Shown piece after piece: positions 9,962 through 21,880 of a stretch of 64,000 nt of DNA. The DNA lies in contig AP019416.1 in the NCBI GenBank assembly GCA_004295565.1, positions 372,001 through 436,000 of the forward strand, read 5' to 3'. The notes beneath the pieces were generated by a model that saw only the letters and a list, made by a program, of their open reading frames with translations, did not search any database and had not been told where the DNA came from. The stretch comes from Vreelandella olivaria. GTDB lineage: Bacteria > Pseudomonadota > Gammaproteobacteria > Pseudomonadales > Halomonadaceae. Every line of letters starts with the position of its first letter. The stretch's first letter is position 1. Both the position numbers and the translations under genes were made by a program.

Positions 9962-10098
9962 GGGGTGCTCCTCGCCTGAAAACAGAAATTATAAAGGCGC
10001 TATTGTCGCTGACTTCCCATGTGTCGGCAAATCTAGCGGCAAATTCTGAGGATCACGTTCTGGGAAGCATCGCCCACAGCGTGTAGACTCTGCCTCCC

Positions 10099-10154
10099 GA
10101 AGCGGTAGAAAAATAATGCTGCCGCTTCACTAATACGGGCAGGGGTCACCTGCC
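10099..10154 (+). promoter_or_regulatory. Two tandem stem-loops in the metK leader
   Basis: The first hairpin pairs 10099-10108 (GAAGCGGTAG) with 10119-10128 (CTGCCGCTTC), ten pairs with one G-U and a 10-base loop. The second pairs 10138-10143 (GGCAGG) with 10149-10154 (CCTGCC) and a 5-base loop. They lie 64-119 bases before the metK start. I do not recognise a known SAM- or SAH-riboswitch core. They could be a regulatory leader or simply stable UTR structure. Confidence 0.4.
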
Positions 10155-10217
10155 ATGATTTCCTGCTGATGCTGTGGACTACTATCTACAGCCGTCATAC
10201 AGAGGGTAGAGTGCGCG

Positions 10218-11437
10218 ATGAGCGAATATTCCCTGTTTACCTCCGAGTCCGTCTCCGAAGGTCACCCCGATAAGATTGCCGATCAGATCTCTGACGCGGT
10301 GCTAGATGCCATTATCGCCCGGGATAAACAGGCGCGTGTTGCCTGTGAAACCATGGTGAAAACCGGGGTGGCGATTATTGCCGGCGAGATTACCACCTCC
10401 GCCTGGGTCGATTTAGAAACCCTCGTACGCGATGTGATTATCAGCATTGGCTATAATTCGTCTGACGTCGGTTTTGACGGCGCGACCTGCGGCGTGGTTA
10501 ACCTGATAGGCAAGCAGAGTGTCGATATCGCCCAGGGCGTTGACCGCAGTAAGCCGGAAGATCAGGGCGCTGGCGATCAGGGTCTGATGTTTGGCTATGC
10601 GACCAACGAAACCGATTCATTTATGCCCGCGCCAATCCACTACTCTCACCGTTTAGTCGAGCGTCAGGCTGAGCTGCGTAAAAATGGCTTACTGCCATGG
10701 CTACGCCCGGATGCCAAGAGCCAGGTCACCTTCCGCTATAACGCCGAAGGCCAGCCCTGTGGTGTCGATGCCATTGTTCTGTCTACCCAGCACGATCCCG
10801 ACATTGACCAAGAAGACCTGCGCAAAATGATCAAGCGCGAGGTCATCGAGCAGGTGATCCCCGCTGAGTGGTTGGATGAGAGTACCCAGTACCATATCAA
10901 CCCCACCGGCAAATTCGTCATTGGCGGCCCGGTAGGTGACTGCGGGCTGACCGGGCGTAAAATCATCGTCGATACCTACGGCGGCATGGCACGTCACGGT
11001 GGTGGCGCGTTCTCGGGCAAAGACCCTCTAAAGTGGATCGCAGCGCCGCCTATGCGGGCCGCTATGTGGCCAAGAACGTGGTGGCCTCGGGCCTGGCTGA
11101 CAAGTGTGAGATTCAGGTCTCCTACGCAATTGGTGTTGCCGAGCCGACCTCGGTCTCCATCGATACGTTCGGCACGGGGAAAATTGACGATGCCAGGATC
11201 GTAGCGCTGGTTCGCGAGCACTTCGACCTGCGCCCCTACGCGATCACCAAAATGCTTGACCTGCTTCATCCCATGTATCAGCTCACCGCTGCTTACGGCC
11301 ACTTTGGACGGGCGCCGTTCGAGCACAGCTACACCTGGAGCGACGATAAAGGCCAAGCGCATACCGAAACCTTTACCGCCTTCCCGTGGGAAAAGGTCGA
11401 TAAAGCGGAAGCGCTGCGTAAGGCTGCCGGTTTGTAA
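10218..11437 (+). CDS. metK: S-adenosylmethionine synthetase, frameshifted
   Basis: The restored protein of about 406 residues makes S-adenosylmethionine from methionine and ATP. Motifs visible: [20 protein letters not shown] at the N-terminus, [34 protein letters not shown], and the phosphate loop [20 protein letters not shown], which spans the break. The break is at about 11026-11030 (missing C in CCC after GKD). The C-terminal domain continues with [10 protein letters not shown] and AAYGHFGR. It is monocistronic between the divergent tkt cluster and the iron/cobalamin-type ABC genes. Confidence 0.97.
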
Positions 11438-11465
11438 GCGCTTAGCCGCCTGAAGCTAACCCCAG

Positions 11466-11494
11466 CGCCTCCTGCTCCATGCAGGGGCGTTTCT
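11466..11494 (+). terminator. Weak terminator-like hairpin after metK
   Basis: Arms 11466-11475 and 11481-11489 pair over nine bases with one bulged T, followed by a short T-rich stretch (TTTCT). It lies 28 bases after the metK stop. The T-tract is poor, so efficiency is doubtful. Confidence 0.4.
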
Positions 11495-11515
11495 ATTGGG
11501 GCACATGGATGAAGG

Positions 11516-11544
11516 TTGTGATGAGAATGGTTTTCGATTATAGT
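11516..11544 (+). promoter_or_regulatory. Candidate promoter with Fur-like spacer for the ABC importer
   Basis: TTGTGA (11516-11521) and TATAGT (11539-11544) are separated by 17 bases. The spacer and -10 region (11523-11541) match the Fur consensus at about 10 of 19 positions by eye, which is marginal. Iron repression would fit the downstream importer. It starts about 95 bases before that operon's first ATG. Confidence 0.35.
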
Positions 11545-11637
11545 GCGCGCGCTGGTAAATGCGTATCAGTACTGGCGCTATCTGTCCAGTGCAGCCGCTG
11601 TAATCGTTACACCTCTACCAATAGTGATGGGTGCTCC

Positions 11638-12656
11638 ATGAGACGTCTTCTTGTTGTGACCGGATTCTCCACCCTGCTAGGCCTGGCTTCGACCTCGATC
11701 CTGGCGGGCGACACGCAATACCCCTTGACACTGAACAACTGCGGGGTAGAAGTGACCTTCGATCAGGCACCCGAGCGGGCGATTGGTCTGGGACAGGCCA
11801 GTGCGGAGATCATGCTGATGCTTGGGCTCGAAGACAGGATGGTAGGCACCGCCTTCTGGCCCAATCAGGTCTTGCCGCAGTTGGCCGAGGCCAATGCCAA
11901 GGTGGAGGTCTTGACGGTCGAGTTTCCGACCTTCGAATCCATTCTGGCCAAAAATCCGGATCTCGTCACGGCTGCGCTACCTAGCCTGATCGGCCCCTCC
12001 AGCAGAGTGGCGACGCGGGAGGACTTCGATAACGTGGGGTGGCGACCTACTTGTCCCCCAACACCTGCGTTGCCGAAGACGCGGCCAAGGACAAGTTCGG
12101 TTACGGCAGTCGCGATCAGCGCTGGAGTATGGACGGCCTGTATCAGGAGATCGACGAGATGGCTCGGATATTCGACGTTGACGAGCGAGGCCAGGCACTG
12201 ATCGAAGATCTTGAGCAGCGCGAAGCGGTACTACGGTCAGAGACGCCGGAGGATAGTGACCCGCTCTCCTTTGTCTTCTGGTTCTCCAGCCCGTCGCCGT
12301 CTGCCGATGCCTACCTTGGCGGTAAAAACGGCGCTTCTGGCTTCATTGCGGACGTGCTCGGGGGAACCAATGCCATCGACTCTGATGCGGAGTGGCCGGC
12401 ACTTGGGTGGGAAAGCATCATCGCGGCCGATCCTGACGTCATCGTAGTGGCCCGCGTCGACCGTAACCGCTGGGATCTGGATAACTCAGACGCCAAGATC
12501 GAGTTTCTCAACTCGGATCCCGCGACCCGCGAAATGAAAGCGGTCAAGAACGGGGCGATCGTGGTTATGGACGGTCATGCGATGGATCCGACGGTGAGGA
12601 CGATCTTCGGTGCCGAAGAGGTGGCGGAACAGTTGAAGGCGCTTGGTCTGAGATGA
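11638..12656 (+). CDS. ABC importer periplasmic binding protein (siderophore/cobalamin type), frameshifted
   Basis: The restored protein of 339 residues has an N-terminal signal peptide (about residues 1-24, ending SILAG). The rest is a periplasmic-binding-protein type III (FecB/BtuF-like) fold: APERAIGLGQASAEIMLML with the usual helical linker, then ESIIAADPDVIVVA near the C-terminal lobe. The family binds Fe3+-siderophores, haem or cobalamin; the ligand cannot be assigned here. The break is at about 12038-12042, a missing G (NVGVATYLSP when restored). Its stop overlaps the ATG of the permease by 4 bases (ATGA). No TonB-dependent receptor gene is in the window. Confidence 0.85.
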
Positions 12657-13711
12657 GCGCCACACTTGACATGTCGCAAACGGCTGAGCGCCTACCTCGC
12701 CTAGTAGGGGTGGCAGGACTGCTGCTCTGCTCGTTGGTAGCGATTGGGCTGGTGGTGGGTATCAGCGTCGGGATCGGCGATATGCCGATCCCGCTGTCTA
12801 CCACTTATGCAGTGATCACTAACAAGCTGGGTTGGACGTCGTTCGAACTCAATCGTATCCACGAAGCCATCGTCTGGGATTACCGCTTGAGCCGGGCGTT
12901 GGTGGCTGCCTTCTGTGGTGCCGGGCTGGCACTGGCGGGCGCCATTATGCAATCAATGCTGCGCAATCCGCTGGCAGAGCCCTATGTGCTGGGCATCTCA
13001 GCCGGGGCATCGACCGGCGCCGTACTGATCGTCATGCTGGGTCTGGGCGCTGGCGCGGTGTCGCTTTCAACGGGAGCGTTCGTGGGTGCCTTCGCCGCCT
13101 TTCTGTTCGTGGCGCTTCTCTCGAACGGTGCTCGCGGCGGGGCTGATCGCACGATATTGGCCGGTGTTGCGGCCTCGCAGCTGTTCAACGCCGTGACCTC
13201 CTATTTCGTCACCACTGCAGGCAATGCGCAGCAGGCGCGCGACGTGATGTTCTGGCTGCTCGGCAGCTTCGGTGGCGTGCGCTGGCCGGATTTTATTCTG
13301 GTGTCGGTTGTGGTCGGGTTGGGGCTGGTGGCGTGCCTGTGCTACGCGCGGGTGCTGGATGCGTTTGCCTTCGGCGATGAGGCCGCCGCCTCCCTGGGGG
13401 TCAATGTCGGTCAAACGCGGATCGTCCTGTTCGCCCTTACCGCTGTCATAACGGCCACCATCGTCAGCATGGTCGGTACCATTGGCTTCGTGGGCCTGGT
13501 GGTTCCCCATGCGGCGCGTTTCGTGGTGGGCCCACGCCACGCCGTCCTGCTGCCTGCCTGTGCCATCGTGGGGGCGATCTTCATGGTGGTAGCGGATATC
13601 GCCTCTCGCGTGCTGATTCCGCAGCAATCTTTGCCGATCGGCGTGGTCACGGCGCTGGTGGGCGTGCCGTTCTTCTCTGTCATTCTTTATCGGTTACAGC
13701 GCGTATCATGA
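12653..13711 (+). CDS. FecCD-family ABC importer permease
   Basis: An intact 352-residue inner-membrane permease with about nine to ten hydrophobic segments. Typical FecCD/BtuC motifs are present: RLSRALVAAFCGAGLALAG, NPLAEPYVLGISAGAS, DEAAASLGV (the cytoplasmic coupling loop) and GFVGLVVPHAARFVVGP. As a single fused permease it would act as a homodimer. Its start overlaps the binding-protein stop and its end overlaps the ATPase start by 4 bases (ATGA), so the three genes form one tightly coupled operon. Confidence 0.93.
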   Translation: MSATLDMSQTAERLPRLVGVAGLLLCSLVAIGLVVGISVGIGDMPIPLSTTYAVITNKLGWTSFELNRIHEAIVWDYRLSRALVAAFCGAGLALAGAIMQSMLRNPLAEPYVLGISAGASTGAVLIVMLGLGAGAVSLSTGAFVGAFAAFLFVALLSNGARGGADRTILAGVAASQLFNAVTSYFVTTAGNAQQARDVMFWLLGSFGGVRWPDFILVSVVVGLGLVACLCYARVLDAFAFGDEAAASLGVNVGQTRIVLFALTAVITATIVSMVGTIGFVGLVVPHAARFVVGPRHAVLLPACAIVGAIFMVVADIASRVLIPQQSLPIGVVTALVGVPFFSVILYRLQRVS

Positions 13712-14468
13712 GTATCACGGCAGATAATCTGATTTGGAAAATCGGCACCAAGACGGTGATTGATGGTGTCTCCTTCAAAGCCGAACCGGGTAAGCTACTG
13801 GGCGTGCTGGGCCCCAATGGCTGTGGCAAAACCTCACTGTTACGGCTGCTGGCCGGGCTGAAGCGGCCACATGCCGGAGAGGTCATGCTGGATGGGCAGG
13901 AGCTCTCGACCTTTCGACGTCGAGCCATTGCTCAGCGAGTCGCCTTCATCGAGCAGCACGCCACGACCAATGCCAATCTCAAGGTGATCGATGTGGTCAA
14001 GCTGGGCCGCTTCCCGCACCGCTCGATGCTATCCGGCTGGACGCGCGAGGACGATACGGCGGTCAACGCAGCGCTGGAGCGTACCGGCATGAGCGTAAAG
14101 CGGGACGATGCCTGGCATAGCCTCTCCGGGGCGAGAAACAGCGCACCCATGTGGCGCGCGCCCTGGCCCAGTCACCCCAAGAGCTGATCCTTGACGAACC
14201 CACCAACCATCTGGATGTGCAGCATCAGGTCAACCTGTTGCGGCTGGTCTCCAGCCTGCCGATGACCAGTATCATGGCACTCCATGACCTCAACCATGCC
14301 GCGATGTACTGTGATCGATTGATCGTTATGCAGGCAGGTAGAATCGTCGCCACCGGTACGCCGGAAGAGGTGCTGACCCAGCGCCTGCTGCGTGATGTCT
14401 TTTCGGTCGATGCCCATGTGGAAACCTCACCCCATCATGCTCGGCCGCATATTCAGTTCGTGCGCTAG
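13708..14468 (+). CDS. ABC importer ATPase (FecE/BtuD type), frameshifted
   Basis: The restored protein of 253 residues has Walker A GPNGCGKTS (about residues 36-44), a Q-loop in FIEQHA, and the signature LSGGEKQRTHVARALA only after restoring a missing G at about 14130-14133. Walker B follows as LILDEPTNHLD, then the H-loop in MALHDLNHA. It energises the FecCD-type permease in the cytoplasm. It is the last gene of the operon. The next 110 bases hold no clear terminator. Confidence 0.93.
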
Positions 14469-14527
14469 GTGGTGACGCTAATATCCTTGTTTTCCGCACT
14501 GCATCGCGGTTAGTTTAAGATAAATGA

Positions 14528-16279
<1,752 letters not shown>

Positions 16280-16296
<17 letters not shown>

Positions 16297-17213
16297 GGCG
16301 CAGCATTAAACCGAGATAAAGCGGAATCAGCAGCGGCGCAAGCAGTGTCGTTACCAGCACCGCTAATGCCCCTTTTGCGGCTGAATGCCCAGCTCCATGG
16401 CCACGACCACCACATTGGAGGCCATGGGCACCACGCCCAGCAGCAGCAGCGCTAAGGCCAGCTCCGTGGAAAGTGGCGCGACCCACTGAAGTAGCAAAAC
16501 GGCTGCAAGCATGACCAATGGCCACATCAGGTAGCGTAGGCCTAAGCAAGTGACCACAAAGCGCGTATCCCAGGCGGAAAGCGTCACTTGGCTAAGCGTC
16601 ATACCAATAATCATCATCCCCAGCAGGGTATAGGTGGCAGGGAACACTGCCAGCGAATTCATTACCGCAGCGGGCATAGTGACTTCGAGAGTGCTGAGCA
16701 GCAACGCTAGCAGGAACGCATAGATAAGCGGTAAGCGAGAAATTTTGATCAGGCTTTCACGTACTGAAAAACGCCCGCGTGCGCTAAGGTAAAAGCCTAC
16801 GGTAAATTCGTAGATATTAATTCCCAGCATACAGAACAGGTAGAGGGTGACACCTTCGGGGGCAGCAAAATCAACGCAATCGGTAGGCCAAAATAGCCGG
16901 TATTGCCCGTTCCCGAAGAGAACGCCAACAGGGCCGCTTCCTGCTCACCAAAACGGTGGCGAGTGAGGCGTTGTACCACCAGCGCCATCAGGCTTGCCAC
17001 AATGAACAGCGCTAATGTGAGCAACAGGTAGCCAGGTGTCGGGCCGCCGTTCATCAGCGCGCGAAAAATCGTAAACGGGGCAATCAGGTAGACCAGCAGC
17101 GTCGCAATCGGGCGGGGGTCTATTTTCAAGCGTTGAGCGGCTATCCAGCCTAGCCCGACATACCCCAATAACATCAGTAGTGGCCCCATTAAGGCGCTGG
17201 GTGCTAAATCCAT
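16280..17213 (-). CDS. AEC (auxin efflux carrier) family permease, frameshifted
   Basis: The restored protein of 311 residues has about ten hydrophobic segments split into two five-helix halves, as in the AEC family. FSSGTGNTGYFGLPIAL in the first half and LGVVPMASNVVVVAMELG in the second match the discontinuous-helix motifs of these carriers. The substrate is unknown (family members move auxin, malate or malonate). Breaks are at about 16857-16861 and 16370-16374, each a missing C/G. The ATG at 17213 has GGGAG upstream; an ATG at 17249 lacks this. It is transcribed divergently from metF. Confidence 0.88.
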
Positions 17214-17356
17214 GATGGCTCCCGATAAAATAGTATGAACGGCTAACATGAGCCGAATTAAAGGCCAAGCGTGGAATCTTTCATTAGCCCCAGCGCGATG
17301 GAACAGCGAGAATACCCCAAAATATCATCATTATTAATCACTCATAAGGAAGTCCC

Positions 17357-18199
17357 ATGAGCAGCCATGAGCATCCGCTAGGTATCAGCTTTGAATTCTT
17401 TCCGCCCAGTACCGATGCCGGGCGCGACAAGCTGATCCGCGTTCGCGATGAATTGGCCGCACGCAAACCACGGTTTTTTTCGGTGACTTACGGTGCAGGC
17501 GGGTCTACCCAGGCGCGTACGCGTCAGGTGGTGCGCGAGGTCAGCGAGAGCGGTATCAGCACCGCGCCACACCTCTCTTGCATCGGTAGTGAAAAATCTC
17601 AGCTACGTGACTTGCTGTTGCAATATCGTGAGGAGGGCGTGGATAGCTTGGTCGCGCTGCGAGGTGATATGCCCTCGGGGATGGGGAGCATTGGCGAGCT
17701 GCGCTATGCCAACGAACTGGTTGAGTTTATCCGCGCGGAAACCGGTGACCATTTCGACATCGCGGTGGCGGCTTACCCTGAATCTCATCCACAGGCGCCT
17801 AACCTTGATAAGGATGTGGAGAACTTCGCGCGTAAAATGAAGGCAGGAGCCAATATGGCCATTACCCAGTACTTCTTTACCGCCGATGCCTATTTCAATT
17901 TCGTTGATAAAGCCCGTGCGTTGGGCGTCGAGCAGCCGATTATTCCCGGCATCATGCCGATTACCAACTACACCAAACTGGCGCGTTTCTCTGACGCCTG
18001 CGGTGCCGAGATCCCGCGTTGGATTCGTAAGCAATTGGAGTCCTATGGTGACGACAGCGAAGCGATTGCCGCTTTTGGCACCGATGTGGTGAGCCGTCTT
18101 TGCCAGCGCCTACTGGATGGTGGTGCGCCAGGCCTACACTTCTACACGCTTAATCAAGCGGCGCCGGTGCTGAAGATCGTTGATAACCTGACAGACTAA
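17357..18199 (+). CDS. metF: Methylenetetrahydrofolate reductase
   Basis: An intact 280-residue TIM-barrel flavoenzyme that reduces 5,10-methylene-THF to 5-methyl-THF for methionine synthesis. ISFEFFPPSTDAGRDKL at the N-terminus, SVTYGAGGSTQ, LRGDMPSG, VAAYPESHPQA and ITQYFF are diagnostic, and IPGIMPITNY lies near the C-terminal third. AAGGAAGT precedes the ATG. It is monocistronic and followed by a strong terminator. Its presence near metK may reflect shared methionine/SAM metabolism, though the two are 6 kb apart. Confidence 0.97.
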   Translation: MSSHEHPLGISFEFFPPSTDAGRDKLIRVRDELAARKPRFFSVTYGAGGSTQARTRQVVREVSESGISTAPHLSCIGSEKSQLRDLLLQYREEGVDSLVALRGDMPSGMGSIGELRYANELVEFIRAETGDHFDIAVAAYPESHPQAPNLDKDVENFARKMKAGANMAITQYFFTADAYFNFVDKARALGVEQPIIPGIMPITNYTKLARFSDACGAEIPRWIRKQLESYGDDSEAIAAFGTDVVSRLCQRLLDGGAPGLHFYTLNQAAPVLKIVDNLTD

Positions 18200-18232
18200 C
18201 TACCTCGTTTATTGATGAACCTTGTACGCATT

Positions 18233-18268
18233 AAAAACCCCGCTCAACCATTGTTGAGTGGGGTTTTT
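18233..18268 (+). terminator. Rho-independent terminator between metF and TRAP genes
   Basis: A 16-bp stem (arms 18233-18248 and 18253-18268, one G-U pair, loop CATT) with a GC core and A/T-runs at both ends. It can serve both metF and the converging TRAP permease gene, whose stop is at 18298. Confidence 0.9.
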
Positions 18269-18297
18269 GATGCTTGGCGATTAGCGGCTTACATCAA

Positions 18298-20496
18298 TCA
18301 GCCCGCTTGCGCCGTTTTGTTACCACCGCCATGTAGCTTGCGCTGCATCACGAACAGCACGATACCAATCGCAAGGCCAATAATGTCGGTGTAGATACCG
18401 CCGTAGATCAAGAACATCGCCCCCACCAGCATCAGCACGCGCTGTAAGGCGTTAACCGGCCCAAAGAACCACGCCTGCACCATTCCAGAGAGCAGAACAA
18501 TGCCCAGGGTTGCGGTAACCCCGACGCGGAGGATCTGCATGGCGGAGCCTTCCATCAGCATGGCCGGGCTGTAGAAGAACATAAACGGCACGATGAACGC
18601 GGCCAAGCCAATCTTGAACGAGGCCACCGAGGTGCCCATGGGGTTGTCGCCAGAGATACCGGCGGCTGCATAGGAGGCTAAGGCAACGGGCGGGGTAATC
18701 GCTGAGACGACCGCAAAATAGAACACGAAAAAGTGCGCTATCAGCGGCTCAATGCCGATATTGATCAAGCCTGGTGCGACCACAGAAGCGGCCACCGCGT
18801 AGGCGGCGGTGGTCGGCATCCCCATTCCCAGCAAAATACTGATCAGCATGGCAAATACGAGTGCCAGCAGCTGGCTCACGCCGGCTAAACCAAGCAACAG
18901 CGACGAGAAACGCGCGCCCACACCGGTCAATGAGATAACCCCGACGATTAAGCCTGCGCAGGCGCACACGGCGATAATCTGAATCGACATGGTGCCTGCG
19001 ATCTGCAGGGCTTTAAGAATTGCACGAAAGCCCATTTTATTAGGTGAGAGCCAGCTAACTACCGCGGCCGACGCCGTTGCCAGGGTGCCGGCACGAATCA
19101 CCGAATAACCCATGAACAGAGCAACAATCAGGATAATAATCGGCGCAAACAAATAAACCTGTTTGACCAGCTTCGAGAACAGCGGGATTTCATCTTTGCG
19201 CATGCCACGCATGCCTTTACGGGCGGCTTCAAAGTCGACCATAAAGTAGATAGAAGCAAAATAGAGAATCGCCGGAATGACAGCGGCAAGGGCAATTTCG
19301 GTATAGGGGATACCGGTCACTTCAGCCATGATAAACGCACCCGCGCCCATAATCGGGGGCATGATTTGCCCACCGGTTGAGGCTGCGGCTTCAATGGCGC
19401 CTGCACTGCGTGCGGGGTAGCCGACTTTCTTCATCAGGGGAATAGTCAATGAACCGGTGGAAACCACGTTACCTGCCGAGGTGCCGTTAATCATACCCAT
19501 CAAGCCAGAGGCAAAATGGCCACCTTGGCAGGGCCACCCCGGGCACGGCCTGCGGCTGCAAAGGCAAAGTTGACGAAGTAGTCGCCGACTTTAGAAGCCT
19601 GCAGGAAAGCGGCAAAAATAATGAACAGAATAATATAGGTCGACGAGACGGCAGTGGTGGGGCCGAGGATACCGGCGTCCGTGTACACCTGACTAAAGAA
19701 GCGCTGTAGTGACAGCCCCGGGTAGCCTAAAAACCTGGTAAATAAGGGCCAGCGAATACGTAGGTCAGGAAAACCGCAGAAATAACCACCAGGGCTAAAC
19801 CTGCTACCCGGCGGGTGAGCTCCAGAATCAGCAGAGAGCCCGCAATAGCCGCCCAGGAAATGCCGGATGGCGCGAAAGAGGTGCCCGTCGACATACGGAT
19901 ATTGGTGTTATAAGCCACCAGTAAATAGCCAGCGCTGGCTAGTGCACAGACCATCAGCACCAAATCGGCAGGGTTGAAACGGTGCCGCGCCTGACGATAA
20001 AACCATGACAATACAATGGCACCCGCCGTCGTTGCCATGAGCGGATAGCCGTAGTGCCAGTTTTCAATGCTCGGATCGATGCGCATGGCTTCGCCGCTAA
20101 GCGTTTGATACATCAAAAGACCTGCGCCAGGGTATAGGCGGCGGGGATTAGTAACGCGTAGCTAAGCCACTTTATCCAGTCACCTGATGCCTGGTGGTCG
20201 TCATCGGCGAAACGGGCGCCGGCAAATAGTCCGTAACCGAGAATTAGCGCACCGGCAATATGCACGATACGAAACGACCAGGTTTCCATCGGATACACGT
20301 TGAGTGAAATCAGATGGAAACTTGAGTAAGCGATCGCTAATGCCGCAAATAACAGGAACTGCCAGCCGGTAAATAGGCGGCGGTTGGGTTCAACAACGTC
20401 TTCATCGACACCATCGGCAATAGACTCGGGTATCGCTGACGCCGCGTGGGCATCGTCCTTGAGGTCATTGGGGTCTTGGTCGGTTTTGTGACTCAT
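18298..20496 (-). CDS. TRAP transporter fused 4TM/12TM permease (TAXI type), frameshifted
   Basis: Four pieces join into about 733 residues. The first ~75 residues are hydrophilic and acidic, followed by the small-subunit-like (DctQ) helices and then the large DctM-like domain. Family patterns include NGTSAGNVVSTGSLTIPLMK, GGQIMPPIMGAGAFIMAE, LGMGMPTTAAYAVAA and AITPPVALASYAAAGIS. TRAP transporters are Na+-driven importers; TAXI-type ones often carry dicarboxylates or amino acids, but the substrate is unknown here. Breaks are at about 20114-20118, 19727-19731 and 19513-19516, each a missing T. It lies 103 bases downstream of its binding protein on the same strand. Confidence 0.92.
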
Positions 20497-20546
20497 TAGA
20501 GTTCACCCTCACAGCAAAAGCAGACAAAGGGGGAGTAGCAGCGAAA

Positions 20547-20581
20547 GCTGCCCCGCCCGGCGAGGCCGGAAACGGGGCAGC
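20547..20581 (-). other. Intercistronic hairpin between TAXI and permease genes
   Basis: An 8-bp GC-rich stem (20547-20554 with 20574-20581) closes a smaller CCGGC/GCCGG stem-loop. There is no T-tract. It sits just after the binding-protein gene, where such hairpins commonly protect the abundant binding-protein mRNA or partly attenuate permease expression (inference). Confidence 0.5.
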
Positions 20582-20599
20582 CAGAACGGTGAAGATTGC

Positions 20600-21589
20600 T
20601 TAGTTGATCATGTCATCAGCAATTTCATAGCCGTTCTCTTCGTACCAGCGTGCAGCGCCGGGGTGAAACGGCAGCACGGTGTTGTGCACAATATTTTCCG
20701 GAATGGTGGTTTCCGCACTACGGTGTACTGAGCGCATGCGGTCATTGTTTTCCATGGTGGCCTTGGTGACTTCGTAGACGAAATCTTCCGGCAGGTCACA
20801 GCCAGCAATAGCGAAGTTCCACATGGAGACTGCGCGAGCGTCCTCTTCCAGCGTAGTGTAGGTATTGGCTGGAATCATGAACTCAGCAACGGGGAAGTTT
20901 TCCAGCACCGTGGCCAGCTCTTCTTCATTAAATTCGATGATGTTGACGTCAGTTTGTACTTCCAACTGACTAACGGCGGGGATCGGAATACCAGCCGCGA
21001 AGGCAACAACGTCAAGCAGCCCATCCTGCAACTGACCGCCCAGGTCTGACCAGCCGCCGTTACGGCGTTCGAAGTTAACGCCTAGAGTTTCCAGAATCGC
21101 TGGGAAGTAAGTGTCAGAGGTTGAGGCAGCCGGGCCAAACCCGATGCGCGCGCCATCAGGGATGTCGGAAATTGTCTCGATACCGCTGTCAGACAGCGCG
21201 GTAATGGAGAATGGCGTTTCGTACATGGGGAACATGGCGCAAACGTTATCCATCTTCATGCCCGGCGCCAGCGGGCTTTCGCCTTTAACGGCATCAGACG
21301 CGGGGCCCATGGTGGTCAAGCCAAACGCCATATCGCCTGTGTGCACAAGCGCCAGGTTTTGAGTTGGGCCGCCGGTGACTTCGCCACCGCCAGATACGCC
21401 TAACTCATCAGCGATAAAGTTTGCCCAGCCTGAACCGTAAACGAAGTAAGTGCCGCCTTGGCTAGCGGTACCCACGGTAAAGTTATCGGGCCAATCGGAA
21501 CGGTCTTGAGCCTGGGCGCTGCTGGCCGCTGCGATAAGCAGGGCGCTGCTGGCGAGGAGCGTGAACGTTTTAGGCATATGTTTGCGCAT
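20600..21589 (-). CDS. TRAP transporter TAXI-family solute receptor
   Basis: An intact 329-residue periplasmic protein with a signal peptide (about residues 1-27, ending AQA). The mature part starts with the TAXI pattern FTVGTASQGGTYFVYGSGWA, followed by EVTGGPTQNLALVHTG and GPAASTSDTYFPAIL. It captures the substrate for the fused TRAP permease encoded just downstream. TAGGAA precedes the ATG. It is the first gene of the operon, which lies after a 290-base leader region shared with the divergent side. Confidence 0.93.
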   Translation of the reverse strand: MRKHMPKTFTLLASSALLIAAASSAQAQDRSDWPDNFTVGTASQGGTYFVYGSGWANFIADELGVSGGGEVTGGPTQNLALVHTGDMAFGLTTMGPASDAVKGESPLAPGMKMDNVCAMFPMYETPFSITALSDSGIETISDIPDGARIGFGPAASTSDTYFPAILETLGVNFERRNGGWSDLGGQLQDGLLDVVAFAAGIPIPAVSQLEVQTDVNIIEFNEEELATVLENFPVAEFMIPANTYTTLEEDARAVSMWNFAIAGCDLPEDFVYEVTKATMENNDRMRSVHRSAETTIPENIVHNTVLPFHPGAARWYEENGYEIADDMIN

Positions 21590-21880
21590 GGCGAAAATTC
21601 CTAGCTGTTATTGGGGTTATATACTGGCGGCTTCAATTAACACCGCCAGTCGATACTGCGTTAAGCAGGTATGCCTGTATATAACAGCGATAGTCGTGCC
21701 ATTTAAAATTTAGAACTTTAAAATCAGATGCTTGTAATTTTTTATTCAACTTTGGTGGCAAGCCTTAAGCGCCGAAGTGTCCGGGTGTTCGCACGATGAC
21801 GGCTTTAGGGTGTGCGGATAACCGCACACAAATTGTTTCTTTCGTTCGCTATCGGCTTTGGGGCGTGGGGCGGTTGGGGG
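21590..21880. other. Intergenic region with TAXI leader hairpin
   Basis: A non-coding stretch of 291 bases. It contains a perfect 8-bp inverted repeat (ACTGGCGG at 21623-21630 and CCGCCAGT at 21643-21650, 12-base loop), 34 bases upstream of the TAXI ATG and so probably in its 5' leader. An AT-rich segment at about 21700-21760 may hold the promoter. Nothing else was recognised. Confidence 0.45.

Noticed and set aside
9962-10217. A SAM-I, SAM-II or SAH riboswitch before metK.
   Set aside because: Hairpins are present but none of the conserved core elements I know could be recognised, so only the stem-loops are reported.
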